Origin: Acetivibrio alkalicellulosi
GTDB taxonomy: Bacteria > Bacillota > Clostridia > Acetivibrionales > Acetivibrionaceae
DNA length: 64,000 nt
Assembly: GCA_008125075.1 (NCBI GenBank)
Contig: VLTH01000002.1
Span: 60,663-124,662 of the forward strand
Reading direction: 5' to 3'
The notes beneath the pieces are model-generated. The model saw nothing but the letters and a program-made list of their open reading frames with translations. It searched no databases and was not told the DNA's origin. Made by a program: the position numbers and the translations under genes. This document shows positions 53,121 through 61,921 of the stretch, one piece after another. The number at the start of each line of letters is the position of its first letter. Position 1 is the first letter of the stretch.

Positions 53121-54272
53121 TCACATACATGCAGAGTTTATGGAATACAGTTGATCGTCAATAACGGGTATTTTCTTGGAAATAAGTTTCTGTATATCTC
53201 TTAAGTATCCTATTTCCTCTTTGTCACAAAATGACAAAGCAATACCACCCATTCCTGCTCTTCCTGTTCTTCCAATCCGATGTACGTAAGTTTCAGGTAC
53301 ATTGGGTAAGTCAAAATTAATAACATGGGATAATTCCTGCACATCAATTCCTCTTGCTGCAATATCAGTAGCAACAAGCACCCTTGTACGTTTTGACTTA
53401 AAATTATTTAAGGCAATCTGTCGAGCTGCCTGAGATTTATCACCATGGATAGCCTGAGCGGATATTTTTAATTTTGTCAAATCTCTGGCAACCTTGTCAG
53501 CCCCATGTTTTGTTCGTGTAAATACCAAAACAGAATCAATTGACGTGTTTTTTAGCAGCTGTATCAGTAGGGACTTTTTATTTCTTCGATCCACTAAATA
53601 AATTGTCTGCTCAATGGTATCAACAGTGGAAGAAACAGGTGTCACTTCAATCTTAACAGGGTTCTTTAAAATGGAATTTACCATCTTTGTAATTTCTTTC
53701 GGCATGGTTGCTGAAAATAACAGTGTTTGTCTTGTAGGCTTAAGATTTGACATGATTTTTTTTACATCATGCGAAAATCCCATATCAAGCATACGATCTG
53801 CCTCATCCAGTACAAATAGCTTTAAATGGCTCAAATTTATATACTTCTGGTTCATCAGGTCAAGCAACCTCCCGGGAGTTGCGACAATAATATCCACACC
53901 TGATCTTAATGCACTCGTTTGGGGACCTTGGGATACACCCCCAAAAATCACGGTATGCTTAAGTCCGGTATATCTTCCATAGATCCCAAGACTTTCGCCT
54001 ATCTGAACTGCCAACTCACGTGTTGGAGTCAATATTAAAGCTTTAACCATGCCCAGCCCTTTTTCACTTATCTTTTCTTTATAAAGAATCTGAAGTAGAG
54101 GAATAGCAAACGCTGCTGTTTTTCCCGTTCCTGTTTGCGCACACCCCAGCAGGTCCTTGCCTTCAAGTATAACAGGTACAGCCTGTTCTTGTATAAGAGT
54201 CGGTGTAGTATATCCTTCAGCGCTTAAAGCCTTCAGGATAGGTCTAATAATGTTCAGTTTTTCAAAATTCAA
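53121..54272 (-). CDS. DEAD-box RNA helicase (RhlE/CshA-like core)
   Basis: An ATP-dependent RNA helicase of 383 residues with the full motif set: Q motif and GFT-type start, [11 protein letters not shown] (I), [10 protein letters not shown] (Ia), TPGRLLDLM (Ib), [10 protein letters not shown] (II), FSATMP (III), [12 protein letters not shown] (IV), [12 protein letters not shown] (V) and [10 protein letters not shown] (VI). There is no long basic C-terminal tail, so it resembles compact RhlE/CshE types. A hairpin with a T-run lies in its leader (54367-54402). GGAGAAAACG precedes the ATG. A role in cold adaptation or RNA decay is inferred from the family. Confidence 0.95.
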   Translation of the reverse strand: MNFEKLNIIRPILKALSAEGYTTPTLIQEQAVPVILEGKDLLGCAQTGTGKTAAFAIPLLQILYKEKISEKGLGMVKALILTPTRELAVQIGESLGIYGRYTGLKHTVIFGGVSQGPQTSALRSGVDIIVATPGRLLDLMNQKYINLSHLKLFVLDEADRMLDMGFSHDVKKIMSNLKPTRQTLLFSATMPKEITKMVNSILKNPVKIEVTPVSSTVDTIEQTIYLVDRRNKKSLLIQLLKNTSIDSVLVFTRTKHGADKVARDLTKLKISAQAIHGDKSQAARQIALNNFKSKRTRVLVATDIAARGIDVQELSHVINFDLPNVPETYVHRIGRTGRAGMGGIALSFCDKEEIGYLRDIQKLISKKIPVIDDQLYSINSACM

Positions 54273-54366
54273 TTCGTTTTCTCCTTTTAATGCAGTATAT
54301 CACTGCTTTTTGTTAATTTTGTTTATTTATAAGTCTGTATCTGAAGCTGAATTTGCAATATAAAAA

Positions 54367-54402
54367 GAGCGGAAATCTCATAATTAATTGAGTTTCCCGC
54401 TC
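54367..54402 (-). terminator. Terminator-like hairpin upstream of the helicase gene
   Basis: GAGCGGGAAACTCA pairs with TGAGATTTCCGCTC on the minus strand, followed by TTTTTATATT, about 95 bp before the helicase start. It may end a lost upstream gene, or act as an attenuator in the helicase leader. Confidence 0.6.
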
Positions 54403-54666
54403 TATAATCCTCATATATTCTAAATCAATATTGGAATTAGGCAGTTGAAAAAACAATGTTATTATTAGATTATATCATGTATTGAGGAAAATAGCAAAAC
54501 AATAAAATAATATACTAATATAATAACTAACAACCAATAACTAATAACATAATAATAATAATATAAACAGAAATATTTTCAATTGTCTATGGTATGTTTC
54601 TCTCATAATAGTGTCATTGTCACCAAAATAACTATTTGTCACTTAATATATTTTGATCAACTAAAA

Positions 54667-54689
54667 GAGACCACCTTACTGGTAGCCTC
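54667..54689 (-). terminator. Terminator of the small basic protein gene
   Basis: GAGGCTACC/GGTGGTCTC (two wobble pairs) with a 5-nt loop, followed by TTTTAG on the minus strand, 60 bp after the stop. Confidence 0.6.
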
Positions 54690-54748
54690 AGTGTTTACTA
54701 CTTCTTTATTCTTAATATATTTGTAACAAATACTCTTTCCTCTACTAC

Positions 54749-54922
54749 TCACTCTTGAGTTTGGCCCTCCGATTCACGTTTGCCAACATCCTTAGTTCTC
54801 TTAGCTGAGCCCGCTTTGGGTTCTGAAGATTTCGCTATCCTAGAGAATATATCCTGCTTACTATTTCTTGTTGTAAACTTACTATTGTTATTCTTTGCCA
54901 TAGGCTTACTTGGTATACCCAT
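54749..54922 (-). CDS. Small basic disordered protein
   Basis: A 57-residue protein rich in Lys, Ser and Asn, with no hydrophobic segment: starts MGIPSKPMAKNNNSKFTTRN and ends GKRESEGQTQE. GAGGTG lies 6 nt before the ATG at 54922, a good start, and a terminator follows, so it is probably a real transcription unit. It does not match an SASP signature. Nucleic-acid binding is conceivable from the charge but not shown. Confidence 0.6.
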   Translation of the reverse strand: MGIPSKPMAKNNNSKFTTRNSKQDIFSRIAKSSEPKAGSAKRTKDVGKRESEGQTQE

Positions 54923-55037
54923 ATTCAACACCTCAAATTTATTTTATTCCTACTGAAATGAATTAGTCGTTATGACTAACTTCTCAAGCTTACCACATTT
55001 AGTCTTTATAAACAAGGAAAGATAATATTTATATTTA

Positions 55038-55877
55038 TCACCACATCCTCTTAATACCCTCATTTGTGATCTCAATTGCTCCCTCTTTCAAAAGTCTACC
55101 TACAGCTCTTTTAAAGGCGGCTTTGCTCATGCTTAACTCCGCTTTAATATGCTCTGGAGTACTTTTATCATTGACTTTAAGAGTGCCCCCACTTAAGTTG
55201 ATCCTATCCATGATGTTCTTCGCATCTTCTTCAATTTCATTGTGGGCTTCTTTTCTCAGGCTCAACTCTAATTTTCCGTCCTGCCTTACTCTCATTACTC
55301 TTGCATCTACACTCTCACCTTCAATAATGTTCTGATACAACTCCTTATTGGGAATCAACCCCTGATACTTATTATCTACTGCTACAAAAGCTCCAATTTC
55401 TTTGTTGATACTATAGACAGTTCCTTTCACCCTGTCATTCTGCTTATATGGCGATTCAGTCCTGAGAAAATTATATACATTCATTGTTGCACTTAATCTG
55501 CTGCTTTTGTCTATATACACTCCAACTAGATATGTACCGTCATTTATAACCTTACCTATTTGCTCTTTAAAAGGCAAAAACAAGTCCTTCTCCAGTCCCC
55601 AATCAAGAAAGGCACCGATGTTGGTTGTCTCAACTACTCTTAACATAGCCAGTTCTCCAACTGTCAGCTTGGGCTTTCTTGTAGTAGCTATCATTCTGTC
55701 TTCAGAATCTCTATAAATAAATGCTTCAATTTCATCTCCTACTTGAGTTTCCTCCGGCACCTGACTCTTAGGCAGCAGTACCGCATCCCTGTCCTTACTA
55801 CCTTTTGAGTTAAGATATACACCAATCTGAGTATCCCTAACAACTTCCAATTTTTGAATTTTTCCTAATTCTATCAT
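55038..55877 (-). CDS. cvfB: CvfB-type S1 RNA-binding protein
   Basis: A 279-residue protein with the three tandem S1-like modules and C-terminal winged helix of the CvfB/YitL family. First module: KIQKLEVVRDTQIGVYLNSK; second: VGELAMLRVVETTNIGAFLD and KDLFLPFKEQ; third: DRVKGTVYSINKEIGAFVAV; winged helix: DKSTPEHIKAELSMSKAAFK with RAVGRLLKEGAI. It binds RNA and modulates virulence/exoenzyme expression in staphylococci; here the target is unknown. It starts at an ATG behind AAGGTGTAAG. Confidence 0.95.
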   Translation of the reverse strand: MIELGKIQKLEVVRDTQIGVYLNSKGSKDRDAVLLPKSQVPEETQVGDEIEAFIYRDSEDRMIATTRKPKLTVGELAMLRVVETTNIGAFLDWGLEKDLFLPFKEQIGKVINDGTYLVGVYIDKSSRLSATMNVYNFLRTESPYKQNDRVKGTVYSINKEIGAFVAVDNKYQGLIPNKELYQNIIEGESVDARVMRVRQDGKLELSLRKEAHNEIEEDAKNIMDRINLSGGTLKVNDKSTPEHIKAELSMSKAAFKRAVGRLLKEGAIEITNEGIKRMW

Positions 55878-56035
55878 CTTACACCTTCTTTAAATTTATA
55901 TTTTTATTTGTATCATCACCAATTAAAGTTTATCATATTCTCATTATCACTTCAGGAAATCCCACATATTCTAAAAACCAAATTGAATATTTATTATTCT
56001 ACTAATTACTACTTGCTTTCAAGTTCTTTATACTA

Positions 56036-56400
56036 TCAATTATTATACCAAAATCTCCGAGTAGAGTAATCTAAAACCTTTTTTACATCGTTATCTAGTC
56101 CAACAGCTTTAATAACAATTAGTGCCATTTCTGCTCTTGTTATATTGTTATTTGGTCTTATAGTTCCATCCGGATAACCTTTTACAATTCCAAGTTTCGC
56201 TATTTTCAATATATACTCTATAGACCAGTGACCATCAATATCTAAAAGGATTTGCAGCTGGTACTTCTTTATCTGGCTCCACAACAGGTGTAGGTGTAGG
56301 CGTTGGGTGTGATGTTAGTAAAAATTTGTATCTGTATAAACTTCACTTGGCTCCCATAATCCAATCACCCAAAAATATTGATAAGAGGAATAATGCCACT
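56036..56400 (-). pseudogene. Decayed SLH-domain protein, frameshifted
   Basis: On the minus strand, WVIGLWEPSEVYTDTNFY in one frame, then PTPTPTPVVEPDKEVPAANP in a second frame, then the S-layer homology repeat LLDIDGHWSIEYILKIAKLG and IVKGYPDGTIRPNNNITRAE in a third. These three segments follow each other without overlap. They are the linker and SLH end of a surface protein broken by at least two frameshifts. The last frame is open as 82 codons with no proper start, so it is not a gene. No intact copy is nearby. Confidence 0.7.
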
Positions 56401-56403
56401 TCA

Positions 56404-56763
56404 TTAAACATCATATTTTAACATCCAGTTAAATAATTCATTGAACATAGGAATTAATCCCATGCCGCGTTCACTTAATGCATATTCAACTTTAGGAGGA
56501 ATTTGAGCATACTCTTTTCGAATAATCAATTGATCCCTTTCAAGTTCCTTAAGTTGTGAACTCAACATTTTATGTGTTATAGGAGCTGCTTGTCGTTTGA
56601 TTTCTCCATATCGGAGGACTTCATTATATCCAATAATGTACAAAAGTTTTAATTTCCACTTTCCTGAAATCATCCATAAACCTTTAGATATTTTATCAGG
56701 TCCTAGTAATTCATATATACAATAGTCTTCATTAATGGCATCGAGTTGAACTGGATTTTCCAT
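56404..56763 (-). CDS. HxlR-family transcription regulator
   Basis: A 119-residue winged-helix regulator. KISKGLWMISGKWKLKLLYI is the HxlR start (helix then WKLLIL-type signature), followed by RYGEIKRQAAPITHKMLSSQ, the recognition helix, and ELERDQLIIRKEYAQIPPKV for the wing. It begins with a 20-residue extension. GGAGAGTGTT precedes the ATG. HxlR proteins respond to electrophiles or redox and usually control a neighbouring gene. The upstream neighbour here (56764-57017) is repeat/IS debris, so the target is unclear. Confidence 0.9.
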   Translation of the reverse strand: MENPVQLDAINEDYCIYELLGPDKISKGLWMISGKWKLKLLYIIGYNEVLRYGEIKRQAAPITHKMLSSQLKELERDQLIIRKEYAQIPPKVEYALSERGMGLIPMFNELFNWMLKYDV

Positions 56764-56873
56764 AACACTCTCCTTTTTGATAGTACCTTACATTATAGTG
56801 CGTACTTGCTATATGGTTATACATAAATTATAATCCATAATAGTTTGAGGTACAAGGAAATGGAAGGAAAAGA

Positions 56874-56975
56874 ATGCGTTATTCTGTTGGAAAAATGAGT
56901 CAAGTTATTGTATTAAGAAAAATGATGCCCTTGTGGCTGTATCAAAGAATAGCTAGGATGTTGCTACAAGCTTAA
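56874..56975 (+). other. Short open frame with overlapping hairpin
   Basis: A 33-codon frame (MRYSVGKMSQVIVLRKMMPL...) has GGAAGG 6 nt upstream. A perfect hairpin GCTAGGATGTT/AACATCCTAGC (56952-56984) overlaps its 3' end. An alternative frame (WKEKNALFCWKNESSYCIKK) looks equally protein-like, so this may be a gene fragment rather than a small gene. Confidence 0.25.
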
Positions 56976-57017
56976 CATCCTAGCCTTTGATGCAGAGCTT
57001 TATAATACCGGACCTTG

Positions 57018-57631
57018 CAAAAATTCAATCTGGCTAATACATGAGCCAATATTTAACAAGTAAAACAAGTCACACATACAAATTTATACTTTTAAAACAA
57101 TAATAACTTAATCAAAAAACAAGCATTATGATAATTTAAACCAAGATGCTTGTTTTTTTGCATAACAAAATAAGCTATTGAAAAAGCTGTAACTTTTAAG
57201 CAACTTTTTTGTAGCTGTGATAAAGTCCTCCAAGAATTGGCTTTGAAACTAATTTAGTACCTTCCACCTTAGTTTCTGGAGGTTTGTCCGATAAAATTTG
57301 AGTTTGACAATTAAGTCCTTGATGTGTCCTGACAAGATGATAATAATCTTTTAAATACTTTTTGAGCAAATACTCTAAATGTTTCTGATTAAATGGAATA
57401 ACATGATTTAATAACTCAGCTCTCAATATACCTACTGCTCTCTCGCAAATTCCATTTTGTCTGGGTAATTTTATTCCTGTTCTTTTAGCCTTGATATTTG
57501 AATTAGATAAAAACTCTTGAAATAACTATGATGTAAAAGTAGGATCATTATCATGAATTAAATACTTTGGTGTTTCACCAAATGGAGTTGCTTCTCTTAG
57601 TTGTTGTTCTACCCATGCAGAAGAAGGATTC
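57018..57631 (-). mobile_element. Truncated insertion sequence (copy 1)
   Basis: This is the 3' half of a DDE integrase-type transposase (HVIPFNQKHLEYLLKKYLKD, YYHLVRTHQGLNCQTQ) with its downstream end. It matches the plus-strand IS at 60917-61525 at most positions, including the terminal GCCAGATTGAATTTTTGC. The transposase frame contains stops (for example TAG before LFQEF). At 57631 it ends abruptly against repeat E. It is a dead remnant. Confidence 0.85.
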
Positions 57632-57793
57632 TACTACCACATACAGGTAATCTCCAAAGGCTCAAAAGTATCACATTCAAGAGACTACAAAGCTGCTCCA
57701 ATGAATGCTTCAAAGGCGCAACATATTACTTTCAGAGATACTACAAACTGTTTCAACGTAGCTTTTCAGATGCTTATGTTTTGCTTATAGTAC
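57631..57793 (+). repeat. Family E repeat, copy 1
   Basis: It begins CTACTACCACATACAGGTAA, abutting the truncated IS, and ends GCTTATGTTTTGCTTATAGT. It is built of degenerate ~25-bp units with TTYMARAGRYTAC. The copies at 59690 (partial) and 59950-60150 (inverted) share the whole sequence. Confidence 0.7.
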
Positions 57794-57911
57794 AACAGTA
57801 AGAAACAAAAGCATAAAGCTATTCTTCTATTTAAGGGATGTGTTCTAACCGAGGGGAGGCTCGTTGTCAACCTGACACAAACGATACTGTCTTTATCTTT
57901 GATTTTTGTGG

Positions 57912-57917
57912 TATAAT
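57912..57917 (+). promoter_or_regulatory. Extended -10 promoter of vapB
   Basis: TGGTATAAT gives an extended -10 element about 40 bp upstream of the antitoxin start. The -35 is weak. The Rpn gene has the same TGGTATAATAAA sequence at 58738. Confidence 0.5.
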
Positions 57918-57957
57918 AAAAGAGTAAATTAATTGATTGTTAAAGGTGGTGTTTGGA

Positions 57958-58188
57958 GTGCTTGCTCTAAAAGGTTATTTTAATGGTAAAGATTTTATTC
58001 CTCTTGAAAATGTTCAGATTAAAAGAAACCAAAAGGTAATTATTACTGTTTTGGATGAATTTGTTTCAGATAGTAAATCTGTTGAAAAACCCTATAAAAA
58101 ATATGTTGGTAAACTTAGCAATGAGGATTTTAAAGAATTGCAGGAAATATTGAAGGAGACTGAAAAAATTGATGCAAACGAATGGTAA
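57958..58188 (+). CDS. vapB: Toxin-antitoxin antitoxin (VapB type)
   Basis: A 76-residue antitoxin with an N-terminal strand-rich part (ALKGYFNGKDFIPLENVQIK) and an acidic helical C-terminus (SNEDFKELQEILKETEKIDA) that would hold the toxin. It overlaps the vapC start by 20 nt, a usual layout. AAAGGTGG lies 8-9 nt before the GTG at 57958; an open frame extends to 57937 but without such a signal. It is intact although its partner toxin is not. Confidence 0.7.
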   Translation: MLALKGYFNGKDFIPLENVQIKRNQKVIITVLDEFVSDSKSVEKPYKKYVGKLSNEDFKELQEILKETEKIDANEW

Positions 58189-58563
58189 CTTAGTTGATAC
58201 TAATATTGTATCAAAGCTTTTGAATGGTGATATTGGGGTTATTGAAATTTTTGATAAACTTGATAATATACATGTTTCATCAATAACCGCAGGAGATTTA
58301 TTTTATGGGGCTTTTAAGTCAAAAAGAAAAGATGAAAACTTAAAGCTTTTTAAAGGTTTTCTTTCTGAATAACCTATTTTGAAGATAGATTTTTTAACTG
58401 CTGAAATTTATGGGGATGTCAAATCAACACTTGTTCAAAAAGGTATAAATATTCCTGAAAATGATTTGTGAATTTCAGCTATAGCTATCAAAATCAGCTA
58501 TCACTTTTTACGATAAACAAGCATTTTAAAAGTGTTGAAGGTTTAAATTTAGTTGATTTTTAA
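58169..58563 (+). pseudogene. vapC: VapC PIN-domain toxin, inactivated
   Basis: The first 67 codons (NLVDTNIVSKLLNGDIGVIE, ...VSSITAGDLFYGAF) match PIN toxins, with the first acidic residue Asp in VDTN. Then comes a TAA at 58370-58372, the frame continues as ILKIDFLTAEIYGDVK, a TGA replaces a Trp codon near 58468, and a frameshift follows before KSVEGLNLVDF. The three defects make it a pseudogene. The fragment at 52375 keeps the Trp. The original was a full-length VapC of about 130 residues. Confidence 0.88.
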
Positions 58564-58770
58564 CAAAACAGAAAACAGAAAATATTCTAAATATTTAGAT
58601 ATTTAGATGAAAACCCTGTGTGATTCAATAATATAATATAGCAAATTCACTTGGTTTTTTGATTGCTCAAAAAATAAATTTTTGTATATTCTGTTTAGTA
58701 TCCGTTAATAACTGTAATTCTCAAACTTTTCTATACATGGTATAATAAATTTATGGGTGGTGAAAAACAT

Positions 58771-59595
58771 ATGAGAAGACTAAAGGTTAAGAATGATTTT
58801 ATATTCCAACGGATATTCGGACGCAAGGAAAACAAAGATATTTTAATAAGCTTTTTAAATGCTATAATGGAATTAAGTGACGATAATTTACTTGAGGATA
58901 TAGAAATAATTGAAAATACTAAGCTAGAAAAAGACAGGATGGAAGATAAACAGGGAATTGTTGATGTTTTGGCCAAAACAGTTGCAGGAGTTCAAATCAC
59001 AATTGAAATACAACTGATAAACCAATATAACATGGATAAACGAACTCTTTTTTATTGGGCAAAGCTATTCTCTGACCAATTAGGAGAAGGTAGACCTTTT
59101 AATGATTTAAAAAAGACAATAACCATTAATATTCTTGATTTTGATTATGTGGGAATAAGTGATTATCATACAGTTTTTCATTTATGGGAAGATAGCCACA
59201 AGTATTATAAACTAACAGATGTTTTAGAAATACACTTTGTGGAACTTTCAAAATTTAAAAAAGTTCAACCTGATTTTAAAAAACCAATTGATAGATGGTT
59301 GTTATTTTTGGAGGATTCGCCAAAGGAGGTTTTAGAAATGGCAATAAAGGAAGAGCCAGCAATTGAAAAAGCTGAAAAGGTTCTTGAATACTTAGGAACA
59401 AACGAAGAAATGATAAGATATTATGAACTTAGGGAAAAGCAGATTCATGACGAAATAACAAGAGTTACAGGTGCAAAAGAAGAAAAAGCAATTGAAATTG
59501 CACGGAATATGATATCAAAAGGTATTGATGTTATTACTATTTCTGAGGTAACTGGATTGACACGCCAAGAAGTTAATAATTTACAAGAACACTAA
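58771..59595 (+). CDS. Rpn-family PD-(D/E)XK nuclease / putative transposase
   Basis: Rpn proteins are DNA nucleases that promote RecA-independent recombination. This protein has the N-terminal family signature RLKVKNDFIFQRIFGRKENK, and the PD-(D/E)XK motif GIVDVLAKTVAGVQITIEIQ (Asp, then ExQ), within a 274-residue protein, and a C-terminal helical region. The open frame starts at 58753, but GGTGGTG lies 8 nt before the ATG at 58771, so that start is used. It lies between the dead vapBC and the E palindrome, inside the IS-flanked block. Confidence 0.9.
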   Translation: MRRLKVKNDFIFQRIFGRKENKDILISFLNAIMELSDDNLLEDIEIIENTKLEKDRMEDKQGIVDVLAKTVAGVQITIEIQLINQYNMDKRTLFYWAKLFSDQLGEGRPFNDLKKTITINILDFDYVGISDYHTVFHLWEDSHKYYKLTDVLEIHFVELSKFKKVQPDFKKPIDRWLLFLEDSPKEVLEMAIKEEPAIEKAEKVLEYLGTNEEMIRYYELREKQIHDEITRVTGAKEEKAIEIARNMISKGIDVITISEVTGLTRQEVNNLQEH

Positions 59596-59689
59596 ATAGA
59601 ATTTAGAGAGGATTTTCTATTTCTAAGTTATATTGTTACAGTTTATAATACTAGTTATAGGAATTCCCAATCATCAAAGGTTGACTATG

Positions 59690-60150
59690 CTTTCAGAGAC
59701 ACTACAAACTACTTCAACGTAGCTTTTCAGATGCTTATGTTTTGCTTATAGTACAGACCAATGCCTTAAATCTTCTAAAGCTATACATCAAAGCCTTTAC
59801 ATGCATTTTCTTACAAGGGCTTGTTTTTCAAAATGTGCAGGAATAGATTGCAAAAAATCCTTGCTGTTTCACTAGCAAAGGATTTTTTCGCAATCTTTCC
59901 ACACTATATTTATGAAAAACGCCTGTAGAAAAGCATAGTTTGGCTTAATGTGAGCTTAGAAGTCTTTATTGGTGGTATCTTGTTTACTATTAAGCAAAAC
60001 ATAAGCATCTGAAAAGCTACTGTTGAGCAGTTTGTAGTATCTCTGAAAGTAATATGTATTGTGTCTTTGAAGCCTTCTGTTGGAGCAGTTTTGTAGTCTC
60101 TTGAATGTTATATTGTTGAGCCTTTGGAAATCACCTGTATGTGGTAGTAG
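59690..60150. repeat. Large imperfect palindrome built from two family E copies
   Basis: A partial E copy (59690-59752, plus) and a full E copy (about 59950-60150, minus) face each other. The ~80-bp arms between them also pair: AAAAAATCCTTGCT with AGCAAAGGATTTTTT around a short GTTTC loop near 59869. The total arm length is about 180 bp. This is a hairpin-forming MITE-like structure. No coding role is supported. Confidence 0.65.
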
Positions 60151-60229
60151 AAACTGCAACAGTATTATTTGTAATTCTTGATTTATGTAATACATGCAGT
60201 TAAAATATTTATGTAAATTATGTTATTGG

Positions 60230-61525
60230 AGACGATAAAAAGTTTGATTATAAAGGTATTCATTTATATGTGAAACAATGGTTACAAATGTTCCTGGGGT
60301 TTATATTAATAAAATTTATGTCTGAGGAAGAAAAAGATGCAGAAATATTGGCCTTAGAAGTCAGGTATCGCTTTTTAACCTACAGGTAATTGATAAAAAA
60401 ATACCTAAACCAACTGTTACTCCTGCCTACCGTCAGTTATGGGTTTTTCTTTCAAAGTTCTATTCAAAATGGAAAGAGGATTTGGTTATTGTTAAGCCTG
60501 AAACTGTTATTAGTTGGCATAAAACAGCTTTTAAATTTCACTGGATGCGTAAGTCTAAAAAACATGGTAGACCTAAAACTTCAAGAAAACAATTGAGCTT
60601 ATCAAGCGTATACATAAGGAAAACCCTTTATTGTCACCTGAAAAGATACACGAAAGATTAATTAACCTTAATATAACTGATGCCTACAAATACAATAGCA
60701 AAGTATATACCTAAAGTTAGAAAGCCACCAAGCGAAAAGCAAAAACAGTCTTGGAAAACATTCCTTAAAAATCATAGTAAGGAAATTTGGGCTATGGATT
60801 TTTTCACTGTTCCAACTCTATATTTTAAAGTGTTGTATGTCTTTATTATAATTAGCCATGACAGAAGAAAGATTGAACACTTTGCTGTTACAACTAACCC
60901 TTCTTCGGCATGGGTAGCACAACAAATAAGAGAAGCAACTCCTTTTGGAGAAACGCCAAAGTATTTAATTCATGATAATGATCCTACTTTTACATCAAAG
61001 TTATTTCGAGATTTTTTATCTAATGCAAATATTAAAGCTAAAAGGACAGGAATAAAATCACCCAGACAAAATGGAATCTGCGAACGAGCAGTAGGTATAT
61101 TGAGATCTGAGTTATTAAATCATGTTATTCCATTTAATCAAAGGCATTTGGAGTATTTACTCAAAAAGTATTTAGAAGATTATTATCATCCTGTTAGAAC
61201 ACATCAAGGACTTAATTGTCAAACTCCAATTTTATCAGACAAGCCTCCAGAAACTAAGGTAGAAGATACTAAATTAGTTTCAAAGCCAATTCTTGAAGGA
61301 CTTTATCACAGCTACAAAAAAGTTGCCTCATGCCTAACAGTTACAGCTTTTTAATTTTTAATTAACTTATTTTGTTATGCAAAAGAACAAGCACCTTGGT
61401 TTTAATTACCAAAGTGCTTGTTTTTTGATTAAGCTATTATTGTTTAAAAAGTATAAAATTATATGTAGAACATACGTTACTTGTTAAATATTGGCTCATG
61501 TTTTAGCCAGATTGAATTTTTGCGA
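60230..61525 (+). mobile_element. Insertion sequence copy 2 (inactive)
   Basis: The element carries the broken transposase and about 170 bp of downstream sequence, ending GCCAGATTGAATTTTTGC at about 61523, matched by copy 1 at 57018 in opposite orientation. Its left end is not sharply defined. The two copies surround vapBC and the Rpn gene. A terminator hairpin (61387-61422, ACAAGCACCTTGG / CCAAAGTGCTTGT plus T6) sits just inside the right end. Confidence 0.7.
60312..61354 (+). pseudogene. Integrase-type transposase, broken by frameshifts
   Basis: Fragments in successive frames make up one transposase: MSEEEKDAEILALEV, LQVIDKKIPKPTVTPAYRQL, then LIKRIHKENPLLSPEKIHER, then the DDE integrase core from 60680 (IWAMDFFTVPTLYFKVLYVF, HDNDPTFTSKLF, RTGIKSPRQNGICERAVG, giving Asp-Asp-Glu). 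At least three frameshifts separate the parts. The last 224 codons are open without a real start. Only the catalytic core is intact on paper. Confidence 0.85.
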
Positions 61526-61545
61526 CCTACAACCAATTTTTTCAG

Positions 61546-61611
61546 GGCTAAAATTGCCACTTTTCAAACATGCCGCCAGGCTAAAATTGCTAATTTTCTA
61601 ACATGCCGACA
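61546..61611 (+). repeat. Two-copy tandem repeat, ~33 bp
   Basis: AGGCTAAAATTGCCACTTTT followed by CAAACATGCCGCC and AGGCTAAAATTGCTAATTTT followed by CTAACATGCCGAC are adjacent copies. They sit between the IS end and the membrane protein gene. Confidence 0.6.
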
Positions 61612-61614
61612 CAA

Positions 61615-61917
61615 TCACAAACTCGCAGGCTCAATAAGGTTAACTAATACTAGTTGCAGTATAATAATAGAAACAATCATTATTAAGTAAGTTTTTTTTA
61701 CAGTTGAAACATTATTGCTTTTTAGTTTCTTTATCATAAATAAGGTACTAAAAATAAATATGGCAAGCATCGTTATTCGAAATAATATGCTTATATATGT
61801 TAATGTATTTAAATTGCTCAACGTATTAAAATATACTCCAACATTTGCTATTACTAAAAAACCTACTGACATATATATAACTATTAATATGAGTTTCGTT
61901 AATATTTTTATAAACAT
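61615..61917 (-). CDS. Small membrane protein, putative immunity protein of the Rhs toxin
   Basis: A 100-residue protein with about three membrane helices: ILTKLILIVIYMSVGFLVIA, ISILFRITMLAIFIFSTLFM and TYLIMIVSIIILQLVLVNL. AGAGGTGA, the ribosome-binding site, overlaps the toxin gene stop, and the start is 4 bp after it. In Rhs and related polymorphic toxins the gene immediately after the toxin tip is the immunity gene; that is the basis of this assignment. There is no sequence motif to confirm it. Confidence 0.55.
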   Translation of the reverse strand: MFIKILTKLILIVIYMSVGFLVIANVGVYFNTLSNLNTLTYISILFRITMLAIFIFSTLFMIKKLKSNNVSTVKKTYLIMIVSIIILQLVLVNLIEPASL

Positions 61918-61921
61918 ATTT

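Noticed and set aside
57601..57801. Frame over family E (FQRLxxITFKRLQ-like peptide), also seen at 59956-60195
   Set aside because: The periodic peptide follows from the repeat structure; copy 1 begins inside the truncated IS and there is no ribosome-binding site.
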